Shown piece after piece: positions 23,886 to 35,757 of a stretch of DNA of 64,000 nt. The stretch comes from Streptomyces akebiae (GTDB taxonomy: Bacteria > Actinomycetota > Actinomycetes > Streptomycetales > Streptomycetaceae): positions 4,650,001 to 4,714,000 of the forward strand of contig NZ_CP080647.1 of assembly GCF_019599145.1 (NCBI RefSeq), given 5' to 3'. The notes beneath the pieces were generated by a model. It made no database searches and was not told where the DNA came from. It saw nothing but the letters and a program-made list of their open reading frames with translations. Position 1 is the first letter of the stretch. Every line of letters starts with the position of its first letter. The translations under genes were made by a program, and so were the position numbers.

Positions 23886-25949
23886 GTGATCCCGAAAACC
23901 CCAGTCAGACGTACGGCCGGCGCGACCGCTGTCGTGCTCGCCACCGCTGGTGGGCTGCTCACCGCGGCCTCCGCGCCCGCGTCCGCCGCCGTCACGTGCA
24001 CCTCCCCCGTCTTCAAGCGGCAGTTCTTCGCGAACACCACCTTCTCCGGCACCCCGAAGAAGACGGACTGCGACAGCGCGATCGACCAGAACTGGGGGAC
24101 CGGCGCTCCCGCCACCGGCCTGCCGTCCAACAACTTCGGCGTCCGCTGGACCGTGACCCGCGACTTCGGCTCCGGCGGCCCCTTCACCCTCTCCGCCACC
24201 GGCCTCGACGGCATCCGCGTCTACCTCGACCCCGGCACCACCGGCGCCCGCAAGATCGACCTCTGGAAGAACGGCACCACGACCGTCTCCAAGACCCTCA
24301 ACCTCACCATCCCCTCCGGCAAGCACACCCTCCGCGTCGACTACGTCAACTGGACCGGCTCCGCCAAGGTCAAGTTCACGTACACGCCCCGCACCTCCGC
24401 CACCGTCGACACGGTCAAGCCCCTTGTCCCGACCGGGACTTCGGTGTCGTACGACTCGGAGACGGGCCGGGCCAAGCTGACCTGGGCGAAGAACAAGGAG
24501 ATGGACCTCGCCGGGTACAAGGTCTACCGGCGGCTCAAGGGCGCTTCGTTCGGCAGCACGCCGCTCGCGACGACCACCTCCACCTCGTACACCGATACCG
24601 GGCTGCCGAAGTCGGGCGCGGCGTACTACTACGAGGTCCGCGCCTACGACAGGGCGGGCAATGGGTCGGCGGGTACGGCCGATCAGTTGGTCACCACGGT
24701 GGACCGGATCCCGCCGACCGTCCGGGATCTGAAGGTCAGCGGTGAGTCCTCCCTCGACGGGGTGTCCCTCTGGTGGATGTCCGAGGGGGCCGAGACGAAC
24801 CGGCTGCTGAGGGCCGCCTCGCCCGACGGGCCGTTCGAGGAGGTCAAGGGCCCCTGGGGCAACTCGGCGACCGATGCCACCGCCCCGTACGGGGAGACCT
24901 CGTACTACAAGGTCGCGGTGTCGGACGCGGCGGGCAACACCGCGTACTCGTCGGTGGTGTCGATCGCCAGGCCGCTCGCGGTGCCTTACTTCTGGAAGAC
25001 GGAGAACCGGCCGGAGGACGGCGGCGGCGTCGATCTGCGCTGGGACGTGTCGCCGTACGCGCCGACCGAGTTCCGGGTCCACCGCGAGGAGCGCCGCTTC
25101 GACGAGGCGACCGGGACCTTCGACGTCGTCGACTCCCAGGTGGTGCCCTGCGAACCGAAGCTCGCCGACACCGCCTACGGCACCAAGTACAGCTACACCT
25201 GCACCGACACCACGGTCGTGCCGAGCCCCGACGACGGGTTCTACGTGTACTGGGTGACGACCGTCGACGCGCTCGGCCGGGAGTCGGCCCCCTCGCAGAC
25301 CATCTCCCACGGCTACGGCGACGGCACCGCCCCGCCGCTCGTCACCGGGTTCACGGCCACCGCCACCGAGTACGGCACGGTCCTGGACTGGGACGACAGC
25401 CCGGTCGCCGACCTCGCCGAGTACAACGTGTTCCGGGTCAGCACGGTGGACGACGGGACCGGGTACACGCATGTGGGCACGGTCGAGGCGGGCACCAGCC
25501 GGCTCGTCGACGCGGCGAACCTCCAGGACGGCGAGCACCACACGTACTTCGTGGACGCGGTGGACACCTCGGGCAACTCCAACTACACGTCGGCCGACAA
25601 GATGGTGTCCACGACCGTCACCGAGCTCGACCTGCGGCCCACCGTGGAGACCCCCGCGGACTGGCTGGTCAGCGTGAACGCACGGGCCGCCGACGGCGCG
25701 GCCGCGGTCGACCTCACCTGGGAGCTGTCCAGCTCGTACAACGGGACGGACATCACCGGTTACCGGGTGTACCGGTGGAACCCGGCCACAGCCGCCTACG
25801 AGCCCCTGACCGCCGACCCGGTCACCGGCACGTCGTACACCGACACCACGGCCGCCGCCGGCACCACCCACTTCTACTGGGTGACCGCCCTCCACGCCGA
25901 CGGCACCGAATCGCCCCCCGGCGACGCCTGGGTGGCCCTGGCCCCCTGA
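23886..25949 (+). CDS. Secreted PA14/fibronectin type III protein, copy 2
   Basis: GTG at 23886 gives 687 aa. A signal peptide (RRTAGATAVVLATAGGLLTAASAPASA) is followed by the same PA14-like domain as copy 1, then four or more FnIII-type repeats (MDLAGYKVYRR, VRAYDRAGNGS, VDALGRES, VDTSGNSN). It has one or two more repeats than copy 1. There is no catalytic domain. An extracellular binding or matrix role is likely, shared with copy 1 and under the same type of promoter. It is followed by a very strong terminator shared with hspR. Confidence 0.85.
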   Translation: MIPKTPVRRTAGATAVVLATAGGLLTAASAPASAAVTCTSPVFKRQFFANTTFSGTPKKTDCDSAIDQNWGTGAPATGLPSNNFGVRWTVTRDFGSGGPFTLSATGLDGIRVYLDPGTTGARKIDLWKNGTTTVSKTLNLTIPSGKHTLRVDYVNWTGSAKVKFTYTPRTSATVDTVKPLVPTGTSVSYDSETGRAKLTWAKNKEMDLAGYKVYRRLKGASFGSTPLATTTSTSYTDTGLPKSGAAYYYEVRAYDRAGNGSAGTADQLVTTVDRIPPTVRDLKVSGESSLDGVSLWWMSEGAETNRLLRAASPDGPFEEVKGPWGNSATDATAPYGETSYYKVAVSDAAGNTAYSSVVSIARPLAVPYFWKTENRPEDGGGVDLRWDVSPYAPTEFRVHREERRFDEATGTFDVVDSQVVPCEPKLADTAYGTKYSYTCTDTTVVPSPDDGFYVYWVTTVDALGRESAPSQTISHGYGDGTAPPLVTGFTATATEYGTVLDWDDSPVADLAEYNVFRVSTVDDGTGYTHVGTVEAGTSRLVDAANLQDGEHHTYFVDAVDTSGNSNYTSADKMVSTTVTELDLRPTVETPADWLVSVNARAADGAAAVDLTWELSSSYNGTDITGYRVYRWNPATAAYEPLTADPVTGTSYTDTTAAAGTTHFYWVTALHADGTESPPGDAWVALAP
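24108..24373 (+). repeat. 266-bp segment identical to 22181-22446
   Basis: Second member of the identical pair (offset 1927 bp), inside the PA14-like domain of copy 2. Confidence 0.85.
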
Positions 25950-26016
25950 GCACGCGAGGTCCCCTCGCACGCCCCAAGGCCCCAAGGACCACAGCGATCC
26001 CACCCAGACGTCACAG

Positions 26017-26054
26017 CAGGGGCCCGGAGGTTCACCTGAACCTCCGGGCCCCTG
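26017..26054. terminator. Perfect 18-bp bidirectional terminator
   Basis: The arms 26017-26034 and 26037-26054 are exact complements with a 2-nt centre. It lies between the convergent PA14/FnIII and hspR genes. Confidence 0.85.
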
Positions 26055-26072
26055 ACCGTACTTGACGAACCG

Positions 26073-26525
26073 TCAGTCGGACGCCTGTCGCCCCTTCGGC
26101 CGCCACACCACCAACGCGCTGCTCTGCTGCACTTCCTGGTAGGGCACCAGATCGCGCCGGTACGACGCGTGGACGGCGGCCTCGCGCTGGCGCATGGCCG
26201 CGGCGGCACCGTCGAGGGCCGCCTCCATCTCGGCCACCCGCGACTGGAGCGCGGCGACCTGGTTCTCCAGTTCGATGATGCGCTTGATGCCGGCCAGGTT
26301 GATGCCCTCGTCCTGCGACAACTGCTGGACGGTGCGCAGCAGTTCGATGTCACGGGCCGAGTAGCGACGGCCGCGCCCGGCGGTGCGGTCCGGGGAGACC
26401 AGGCCGAGACGGTCGTACTGGCGCAGGGTCTGCGGGTGCAGACCGGAGAGCTGGGCGGCCACCGAGATGACGTACACCGGTGTCTCTTCCGTCAGCTCAT
26501 AAGGGTTCCTACGGCGGCCGTCCAT
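26073..26525 (-). CDS. hspR: MerR-family heat-shock repressor HspR
   Basis: Start ATG 26525 has GGGAG at an 8-nt spacing; an in-frame ATG at 26534 overlaps the dnaJ stop and sits too close to that site. The 150-aa product begins MDGRRRNPYELTEETPVYVISVAAQLSG and contains the MerR winged helix-turn-helix (LHPQTLRQYDRLGLVSPDRT...RRYSARDIELL). A coiled coil follows (IKRIIELENQVAALQSRVAEMEAAL), all characteristic of actinobacterial HspR. HspR represses the dnaK operon by binding HAIR sites, with DnaK as co-repressor. It is the last gene of that operon here, so it is autoregulated through the HAIR sites at 30333 and 30385. Confidence 0.97.
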   Translation of the reverse strand: MDGRRRNPYELTEETPVYVISVAAQLSGLHPQTLRQYDRLGLVSPDRTAGRGRRYSARDIELLRTVQQLSQDEGINLAGIKRIIELENQVAALQSRVAEMEAALDGAAAAMRQREAAVHASYRRDLVPYQEVQQSSALVVWRPKGRQASD

Positions 26526-26530
26526 CACAT

Positions 26531-27709
26531 TCATGCTCCCTTCGCGGCCTGGAACAGCTCCGCTCGCGGGTCCTCACCCGCGGTCGCCTCGCGATACGCC
26601 TCCAGCGCGTCACGAGCCTTCCCCGACAGGTCCTTCGGGACACTCACCTCGACGGTGATCAACAGGTCCCCACGGGTGCCGTCCTTGCGGAAGGCGCCCT
26701 TGCCCCGGGCCCGCATCGTACGGCCGTTGGGGGTGCCCGGAGGCAGTTTCAGGGTGACCGGCGGTCCGCCCAGGGTCGGGACCCGGACCTCTCCGCCGAG
26801 CGCCGCCTCGGGGTACGTCACCGGGACGGTCACCGTGAGGTTGTCGTCCTTGCGGCCGAACACCGGGTGCGGGTCGACGTGCACGACGACGTACAGGTCG
26901 CCCGCCGGGCCGCCCCGCTCGCCGGGGGCGCCCTTGCCGCGCAGCCGGATCCGCTGGCCGTCGGAGACGCCCGCCGGGATCCGGACCTGCATGGTGCGGG
27001 AGGACTTGGCGCGGCCGGAGCCCTTGCAGATGTCGCAGGGGTGCTCGGCGATCAGACCGCGGCCCTTGCAGTCCGGGCAGGGGTCCGTCAGGGAGAAGCC
27101 GCCGCCGGAGCCCCGCGCGACCTGGCCGGTGCCGACGCACGTCGGGCACACCCGGGGTGTGCCGTTGGCGTCGCCGGTGCCCGAACAGGCCTTGCAGGGC
27201 GACTGCGAGGACATCCTGAGCGGGACGGTCGCGCCCTCGATGGCCTCGGTGAAGCTCAACGTGACCTCGGACTCGATGTCCTGGCCGCGCCGGGGCTGCA
27301 CCCGCGTGGTGCCGGAGCTGCCCCGGTTGAACAGGCCGCCGAAGACATCGCCGATGCCCCCGCCGAAGCCGCCCGCCTGGCCACCGCCCTGGGCGCCGCC
27401 TCCGAAGAGGTCGCCCAGGTCGAAGTTGAACGAGCCGCCGCCGGCGCCGGGTCCGGGGCGGAAGCCACCGTTGCCGAAGAGGGCGCGGGCCTCGTCGTAC
27501 TCCTTGCGCTTCTTGGGGTCACCGAGGATGTCGTTGGCCTCGGAGATCTCCTTGAAGCGCTCCTCGGCCTTGGTGTTCCCCTTGTTGGCGTCCGGGTGGA
27601 ACTCGCGGGCGAGTTTGCGGTACGCCTTCTTGATCTCGGCCTCGGTGGCGTCCTTGGGGACGCCGAGGACCTTGTAGTAGTCCTTCTCGATGAAGTCCTT
27701 GGTACTCAT
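26531..27709 (-). CDS. dnaJ: Chaperone protein DnaJ
   Basis: 392 aa. The J domain is at residues ~8-75, with the HPD motif in REFHPDANKG. A Gly/Phe-rich region follows (~80-160), then four CxxCxGxG-type zinc-binding repeats (CKACSGTG, CPTCVGTG, CPDCKGRG, CDICKGSG; ~165-230) and the C-terminal substrate-binding domains. This is a full-length type I DnaJ (DnaJ1) that delivers substrates to DnaK and stimulates its ATPase. It lies 69 bp after grpE and 5 bp before hspR, in the dnaK operon. Confidence 0.97.
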   Translation of the reverse strand: MSTKDFIEKDYYKVLGVPKDATEAEIKKAYRKLAREFHPDANKGNTKAEERFKEISEANDILGDPKKRKEYDEARALFGNGGFRPGPGAGGGSFNFDLGDLFGGGAQGGGQAGGFGGGIGDVFGGLFNRGSSGTTRVQPRRGQDIESEVTLSFTEAIEGATVPLRMSSQSPCKACSGTGDANGTPRVCPTCVGTGQVARGSGGGFSLTDPCPDCKGRGLIAEHPCDICKGSGRAKSSRTMQVRIPAGVSDGQRIRLRGKGAPGERGGPAGDLYVVVHVDPHPVFGRKDDNLTVTVPVTYPEAALGGEVRVPTLGGPPVTLKLPPGTPNGRTMRARGKGAFRKDGTRGDLLITVEVSVPKDLSGKARDALEAYREATAGEDPRAELFQAAKGA

Positions 27710-27778
27710 CCTCGACGTCCCTCCTTCCGCTCACCGTGCACGCCGCCGCGCACCTCGCCGTGTACGACGCCGTCGGCG

Positions 27779-30353
<2,575 letters not shown>

Positions 30354-30384
30354 TGTGCATGACGCCCACCGCTGGGTCAACAGA

Positions 30385-30405
30385 GCTGAGTCGAGGGGGC
30401 TCAAC
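30385..30405. promoter_or_regulatory. HAIR operator 2 (degenerate)
   Basis: GCTGAGT-N7-GCTCAAC keeps the TGAGT...CTCAA core and spacing. It lies 52 bp (centre to centre) from HAIR 1, matching the multiple HAIR sites known for Streptomyces dnaK promoters. Confidence 0.75.
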
Positions 30406-30810
30406 TCTTATGTTTTCCTTATACGCAACCATCTGCTGACCTGCGCTTATATGTCCACAGGGGCGCCAATCGAGGGGCGCCGAGCAGTGGTCGCCGTACG
30501 CCCACGGACCAGCCCGTCCCCCTGACCTCCGCCCCCCGGGCGACGCCACGGCGGTGGTGCGCCGGGGCGCGTCGCCGACGGCTGAGCAGAGGCCCGTGGC
30601 GCACGGCCGGAGGCCGCCGGTGGGCGGTCCGCGATGGTCGCGCCGTACCGAACAGCGAGATCCCGCCACTCTCCACGCGCCGCAGCCGCCCACCTCGGAC
30701 CAACAGCCTCTCCGCCCTCCTCACGACACTCGCTCAGCCACCCACCCCGTCCCGCCCCATCAGCCGCGCCACCACCCCGCCCCGTCCCCGGAGGCCGCGC
30801 CCCCGGCCCC
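30406..30810. other. Intergenic region between the dnaK promoter and the WecA-like gene
   Basis: After the HAIR sites and a short AT-richer stretch (30408-30450), the remaining ~350 bp are C-rich and low in complexity. I see no gene, hairpin terminator or repeat that I would call here. Confidence 0.4.
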
Positions 30811-32010
30811 CTATCCCACCCACCCCCTCCGCCCCAGCTCCGCCGCCTCCTGTTCGCGGAAGCGGCCGGGGCGGGACACGGGGCCGGGGGCGCGGCCTCC
30901 GGGGATGGGGCGGGGGCGGGTGACCCGGTCAGAGGGGCGGTGGGCGCCCGTGGGGACCGGGCGGGTCATGGTGGGGCGGTGGACGCCGGTGGGGCGGGGG
31001 CGGTGGATGCCCGTGGGGGCGGGGCGCGCGGCGGTGGGGGACGGTCTGGCCGTGCCGGGCGGGACGAAGAGCATCCCCAGGACGACCAGGGCGGTCGCCC
31101 CCGCCACCCACCACGCGGTGCGCGGCTCGGTCCACAGCATGTGGATGGCGAGCCCCACACCCGTGGAACCCGCGGCCGCGACCCCCATCACGACCACCGC
31201 CCCGGGCGGCGTGAGCCCGATCCGTCGCAGCCGGTGGGCGAGATGGTCGGGCCCGCCCCGCCACAGCTCCCGCCCCGCCCGTTTCCGCGAGACCAGGACG
31301 AGGACCGCGTCGGCGGTCGCCACGGCCGTGAGGGCGAAGGGGGCCCCGACACCGGCCCCGTACCCGACGGCGTACACGTGCAGCACACCCCCCGCGAGCA
31401 GGAAGCCCACGAACAACGCCCCGCACGTGCCGAGCACGACGCGCGCGGGCGGCCAGTTGTGCATCAGGAACCCGGTGAGCGCCGCGGCCAGCACGCTGAA
31501 CAGCGTGGCCAGCCCGTCCATGACCTCGGCCGCCGCGCACCCGCTCAACGCGAACGCGGTGACCGCGCCGACCACGCCGAGCACCCCGTCGGAACGTCCC
31601 ATCCCCTTGAACCCGTGCACCACCAGGGCGATCCAGACGACCCCCACCATCCCGCCCAGCACGCCGAGTTCGCTGTATGGCACCACCACCGCGGCGCCGA
31701 CGACCACCCCCGCCGCCCGCACCACGGCCGGCAGTCGCCACACATCACCGAGCAGACCGAACACCCCGAGCCCCGCCCCGACGACGATCAGCCATCCGGC
31801 CTCACGCCCGAGCGGAGCGACCCCGCTCCACTCCCCCACCCACGCCACGGCGCCCACGCCGCCCATCACGGCGACACCCCCGAGCAACGGCACCCGCCGC
31901 CCGCGCCGGCGTTCCACGATCCCCAGCCGCAGCGCGGGCACGCGGACGGTCGCCGAGAGCACGGCGGTCAGCAACAGGGCGGACGCGGCAGCGAGGATTC
32001 CGTACAGCAC
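30811..32010 (-). CDS. WecA/TagO/MraY-like membrane protein with lost catalytic acidic residues
   Basis: GTG at 32010. The 399-aa product has about ten hydrophobic segments arranged as in polyprenyl-phosphate HexNAc-1-phosphate transferases. Family motifs are recognisable but degraded. RRGRRVPLLGGVAVMGG is kept. The LLDD motif reads GLLGDVWRLP. The NLxDGxDG motif reads GMGRSDGVLG. The MGDTGSL motif reads LGTCGALF, losing its aspartate. The cytoplasmic PDHLAHRLRRIGL resembles the HxHHR loop but has a single His pair. Catalytic Mg2+/nucleotide chemistry is therefore doubtful. The C-terminal ~70 residues carry PTGxHRP repeats. It may be a binding or regulatory relative. Confidence 0.7.
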   Translation of the reverse strand: MLYGILAAASALLLTAVLSATVRVPALRLGIVERRRGRRVPLLGGVAVMGGVGAVAWVGEWSGVAPLGREAGWLIVVGAGLGVFGLLGDVWRLPAVVRAAGVVVGAAVVVPYSELGVLGGMVGVVWIALVVHGFKGMGRSDGVLGVVGAVTAFALSGCAAAEVMDGLATLFSVLAAALTGFLMHNWPPARVVLGTCGALFVGFLLAGGVLHVYAVGYGAGVGAPFALTAVATADAVLVLVSRKRAGRELWRGGPDHLAHRLRRIGLTPPGAVVVMGVAAAGSTGVGLAIHMLWTEPRTAWWVAGATALVVLGMLFVPPGTARPSPTAARPAPTGIHRPRPTGVHRPTMTRPVPTGAHRPSDRVTRPRPIPGGRAPGPVSRPGRFREQEAAELGRRGWVG

Positions 32011-32299
32011 GGATCCACGTTAGGGGTGAATGTCACAATTTCTTATGAATAACACGATCGTTTTGAAACAGCACGTTCGCCCGGATGTCCGCAGACCCCC
32101 ACCCCGGCCCCGACAGGCCCGCACTCAGGCAACCCTCAGCGACGCAGATCACCGCCCCCCTGGCTACAGTGCGGCTGAAGAACTGGGTAGTCTCAGACGG
32201 ACTGCATAAGTTACCGCTTAGTAATGATCTCCATGGATCTCCGAGGCACCCGGGCGGGTACCCCGGAGAAAACCCCTCGCAGGCCCGAGGAGCCCCGAA

Positions 32300-34597
32300 A
32301 TGCAACTCGCCGCGATCATCGTGTCGTTGGTCCTGACCGTGGTCGGCGTTGCGCTCATCGCCCGAGCCGTGGCGCAGATCTACCGGTTCGTGAAGCTCGG
32401 TCAACCGGTGCCGGCGGGCAGCCGTACGGACGACCCGAAGGCGCGCACGATCACCCTGGCCCGGGAGTTCCTCGGCCACACCCGGATGAACCGGTGGGGG
32501 ATCGTGGGCTTCGCCCACTGGTTCGTCGCGATCGGCTTCCTGACGCTGCCGCCGACCCTCGCCCAGGCATACGGCCAGCTGTTCCAGGCCGACTGGACGC
32601 TGCCGGTCATCGGCGGCTTCCTGCCGTTCGAGATGTACATCGAGTTCATCGGTGTGATGACGATCCTCGGCATCCTGGTGCTGATCGCCATCCGGCTGCT
32701 CAACCTGCCCTCCCGGGCCGGCCGCAAGTCGCGTTTCGCGGGCTCCAAGGCCTGGCAGGCGTACTTCGTCGAGTACGTCATCCTCACCATCGGCCTCGCG
32801 ATCTACACCCTGCGCGGCCTTGAGGGCGCCATCCACCACGTGGACCACTACGAGGCCGGTTACTTCGCCTCGTACCCGCTGGTCCTCGCCTTCAAGGACC
32901 TCGACCCCAGCACCCTCCAGAACCTGGTGTACTTCGTCGCCATGATCAAGATCGGCGTCTCGCTGATCTGGATGATCACGGTCTCGCTGAACACCAACAT
33001 GGGTGTCGCCTGGCACCGCTTCCTCGGCTTCCCGAACATCTGGTTCAAGCGCAACGCGGACGGCGCCACGGCGCTGGGCGGCCTGCAGCCGATGACCTCC
33101 GGCGGCAAGCCGATCGACTTCACCGACCCCGGCGACGACGACGTCTTCGGCGTCTCCCAGGTGGAGCAGTTCTCCTGGAAGGGCATCCTCGACTTCTCGA
33201 CCTGCACCGAGTGCGGTCGCTGCCAGTCGCAGTGCCCGGCCTGGAACACCGGCAAGCCGCTCTCGCCGAAGCTGCTGATCATGTCGCTGCGCGACCACGC
33301 GCACGCCAAGGCCCCGTACCTCCTCGCCGGTGGCGGCAAGACCATGGAGGGCGAGGAGAAGGCGTCCGAGGAGCAGCTGGCTTCAGTGCCCGCTTCCGCG
33401 CTCGCGGAGGCCGAGCGGCCGCTGATCGGGACCGTCGAGGAGAACGGCGTCATCGACCCGGACGTCCTGTGGTCCTGCACCACCTGCGGCGCCTGCGTCG
33501 AGCAGTGCCCCGTCGACATCGAGCACGTCGACCACATCGTCGACATGCGCCGCTACCAGGTGATGATCGAGTCCGCGTTCCCGTCCGAGGCGGGCACGAT
33601 GCTCAAGAACCTGGAGAAGAAGGGCAACCCCTGGGGCCTGGCGAAGAAGCAGCGCCTGGAGTGGCTCAAGGAGGTCGAGTTCGAGGTCCCGGTCGTCGGC
33701 AAGGACATCGAGGACCTCAGCGAGGTCGAGTACCTGTACTGGGTCGGCTGCGCCGGCGCCCTGGAGGACCGCGCCAAGAAGACCACCAAGGCCTTCGCGG
33801 AGCTGCTCCACATGGCGGGCGTCAAGTTCGCCATCATGGGCGGCGACGAGAAGTGCACCGGTGACTCCGCCCGCCGTCTCGGCAACGAGCCCCTGTTCCA
33901 GGAGCTCGGCATGGAGAACGTCATGGCGCTGAACATGGCGTTCGGCGAGGAGATGGACGACGAGGGCAAGGTCGTGCCCGAGTCGGCGAAGCCGAAGTCC
34001 GCGAAGAAGATCGTCGCCACCTGCCCGCACTGTCTCAACACCCTCGGCAACGAGTACCCGCAGCTCGGCGGCGACTACGAGGTCATCCACCACACCCAGC
34101 TGCTCCAGCACCTCGTCGACGAGGGCAAGCTGATCCCGGTGACCCCGGTCGAGGGCATCATCACGTACCACGACCCCTGCTACCTGGGCCGCCACAACAA
34201 GATCTACACGCCCCCGCGCGAGATCATGACCGCCGTCCCGGGCCTGCGCCAGCAGGAGATGCACCGCCACAAGGAGCGCGGCTTCTGCTGCGGCGCCGGT
34301 GGCGCGCGGATGTGGATGGAGGAGCGGATCGGCAAGCGCATCAACAACGAGCGCGTCGACGAGGCCCTCTCCCTCAACCCGGACATCGTCTCCACCGCCT
34401 GCCCGTTCTGCCTCGTCATGCTGACCGACTCGGTCAACGGCAAGAAGAACGAGGGCAAGGCCAAGGAGTCCATCACCGTCGTCGACGTCGCCCAGCTGCT
34501 GCTGGAGTCCGTCAAGACCCCGGCCCCGGACGACGACGAGCCCCCGGCGGGCACGGCGGAGACGGAGAGCGAGCCGGAGCCGCAGCCGGTGAAGTAG
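32300..34597 (+). CDS. Membrane (Fe-S) oxidoreductase, heterodisulfide-reductase-like (Rv0338c-type)
   Basis: ATG at 32300 follows GAGGAG. The 765-aa product has an N-terminal NarI-like membrane domain with about six segments (residues 1-260). Two [4Fe-4S] ferredoxin-type motifs follow, CTECGRCQSQCP and CTTCGACVEQCP. Then there are two CCG (cysteine-rich) domains (WVGCAGA...CTGDSARR...CPHCLNTL, and YHDPCYLGRH...GFCCGAGGARMWMEE...CPFCLVML). This is the actinobacterial protein related to Mycobacterium tuberculosis Rv0338c, thought to move electrons from quinol or a heme-type donor to a thiol or Fe-S acceptor. The donor and acceptor are not shown by the sequence. A 23-bp terminator follows. Confidence 0.9.
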   Translation: MQLAAIIVSLVLTVVGVALIARAVAQIYRFVKLGQPVPAGSRTDDPKARTITLAREFLGHTRMNRWGIVGFAHWFVAIGFLTLPPTLAQAYGQLFQADWTLPVIGGFLPFEMYIEFIGVMTILGILVLIAIRLLNLPSRAGRKSRFAGSKAWQAYFVEYVILTIGLAIYTLRGLEGAIHHVDHYEAGYFASYPLVLAFKDLDPSTLQNLVYFVAMIKIGVSLIWMITVSLNTNMGVAWHRFLGFPNIWFKRNADGATALGGLQPMTSGGKPIDFTDPGDDDVFGVSQVEQFSWKGILDFSTCTECGRCQSQCPAWNTGKPLSPKLLIMSLRDHAHAKAPYLLAGGGKTMEGEEKASEEQLASVPASALAEAERPLIGTVEENGVIDPDVLWSCTTCGACVEQCPVDIEHVDHIVDMRRYQVMIESAFPSEAGTMLKNLEKKGNPWGLAKKQRLEWLKEVEFEVPVVGKDIEDLSEVEYLYWVGCAGALEDRAKKTTKAFAELLHMAGVKFAIMGGDEKCTGDSARRLGNEPLFQELGMENVMALNMAFGEEMDDEGKVVPESAKPKSAKKIVATCPHCLNTLGNEYPQLGGDYEVIHHTQLLQHLVDEGKLIPVTPVEGIITYHDPCYLGRHNKIYTPPREIMTAVPGLRQQEMHRHKERGFCCGAGGARMWMEERIGKRINNERVDEALSLNPDIVSTACPFCLVMLTDSVNGKKNEGKAKESITVVDVAQLLLESVKTPAPDDDEPPAGTAETESEPEPQPVK

Positions 34598-34616
34598 CCG
34601 CGCGTGCACGGCAGTT

Positions 34617-34665
34617 GTCATGACGATGCCCCCGGTCCGGTTCGGACCGGGGGCATCGTCATGAC
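34617..34665. terminator. Perfect 23-bp stem terminator
   Basis: Arms 34617-34639 and 34643-34665 are exact complements with a 3-nt loop, between convergent genes, so it probably serves both. Confidence 0.85.
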
Positions 34666-34702
34666 CCGGCCGTCACAGCCCGGCCGTCACAGCCCGTGCG
34701 GC

Positions 34703-35470
34703 TCAGAACTCTTCGGCCGGGAACAGCTTCTCGATCTCCGGCGGCAGGTCGTCGCTCATACGCACCACGAAGAACGGTTCCTCCTCCGGCGAGAGGCGGA
34801 TCGCCACGGCGTCGGCCGGGTCCAGCCCCTTGACCTCGTACGCCTCGTACACCGCCGGCTCGGCCGTGGCGTCGACCTCGCCGGGTGTGTCCCCGCAGGG
34901 CACCGCACGGGCCGTCCCCGCCCTGGCCCCCAACTCGAACTCCACCTCGCCGCGGTCGCTGTAGCTGTCCCCTCCGTACTCCACGACGAACGCGCACTTC
35001 GCGGGCGCCTCCCCGCCGGCGCTGTCGGTGCCGCCGACATCCCCCTCACCGTCAGTCGAGCCCTTCCCCTCCCCGAACACCCGCTCGACCGCCGCCCGCA
35101 CCCCCTCGTCCTCCACCGCGTGCACCAGGACGCGCACCTCGTCCCCCGGCGACTCGCGCACCGCGATCGCGTCCCCGGTGTCGACGCCCTCGACGGCGTA
35201 CGCCGCGTAGACGGTCAGGTCCTCGGCCGCCACCTGGTCCTCCTCACCACCGCCCTGGTCCTCGCAGACCGAGTCCCGCGCGGTGCCCACCTCGGCGCCG
35301 AGGGTGTAGCCGACCTCGCCCGCCTCGACGTACTGCCGGTCGTCGTAGTCCACGGCGAACACGCACAAGGCCGAACTCGTGCCCCCTGTGCCCAGGGCCG
35401 CGCACCCGACGGCCAGGGGGACCGTCGCCAGGGCGGCCAGGGCGCTCCGTACACGGGTACCGCTCAGCAT
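34703..35470 (-). CDS. Secreted lipoprotein with internally duplicated domain
   Basis: ATG at 35470 follows GGGAGA; a longer frame is rejected. The 255-aa product opens MLSGTRVRSALAALATVPLAVGC, a lipoprotein signal with lipobox LAVGC. The mature part is two copies of one ~100-residue unit: C-x-F-x-V-x-Y...E.GEV.(Y/F).LGA..GTAR...C...VY.AY.V.G.D..DA.A.R.SP. The two units share paired cysteines likely to form disulfides. No enzyme domain is seen. It diverges from the FG-GAP gene. Confidence 0.75.
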   Translation of the reverse strand: MLSGTRVRSALAALATVPLAVGCAALGTGGTSSALCVFAVDYDDRQYVEAGEVGYTLGAEVGTARDSVCEDQGGGEEDQVAAEDLTVYAAYAVEGVDTGDAIAVRESPGDEVRVLVHAVEDEGVRAAVERVFGEGKGSTDGEGDVGGTDSAGGEAPAKCAFVVEYGGDSYSDRGEVEFELGARAGTARAVPCGDTPGEVDATAEPAVYEAYEVKGLDPADAVAIRLSPEEEPFFVVRMSDDLPPEIEKLFPAEEF

Positions 35471-35615
35471 CTTGTCTCCCACGGGTTCGACCGCTCGTCC
35501 GTCGTTGCCTCGCCACGCAGACGCACGACCGTGGGAAAACGTTCGGACGACCCACCAGCGCACACCCCCGCACCCCCCTGTCGCACAGGTCACAGAATTT
35601 TCTCGAACTTCCGTG

Positions 35616-35640
35616 CAACCCTCCCGTCCCCTCACCGGTC
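35616..35640 (+). promoter_or_regulatory. Candidate ECF-sigma promoter C (CAACC-N16-GGTC)
   Basis: CAACC at 35616-35620, GGTC at 35637-35640, spacing 16, 118 bp before the FG-GAP start codon. Same architecture as promoters A, B and D. Confidence 0.5.
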
Positions 35641-35713
35641 TCCTGTTCGCCAACTTTCCCGTGAACTCCCGGAGAACTCCGGGCAACGCGGACAGAAAGG
35701 GCACCCCATTGAC

Positions 35714-35738
35714 TGCGGACGTCTGCCAGACGTCCGCA
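35714..35738 (+). other. 25-bp near-perfect palindrome in the FG-GAP leader
   Basis: TGCGGACGTCTG and CAGACGTCCGCA (12 bp each) around one central C, ending 19 bp before the start codon and just before the AGGAG site. It could be an operator or an mRNA hairpin that covers the ribosome site. Confidence 0.6.
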
Positions 35739-35757
35739 TGCAGCAGGAGATTCCCGC

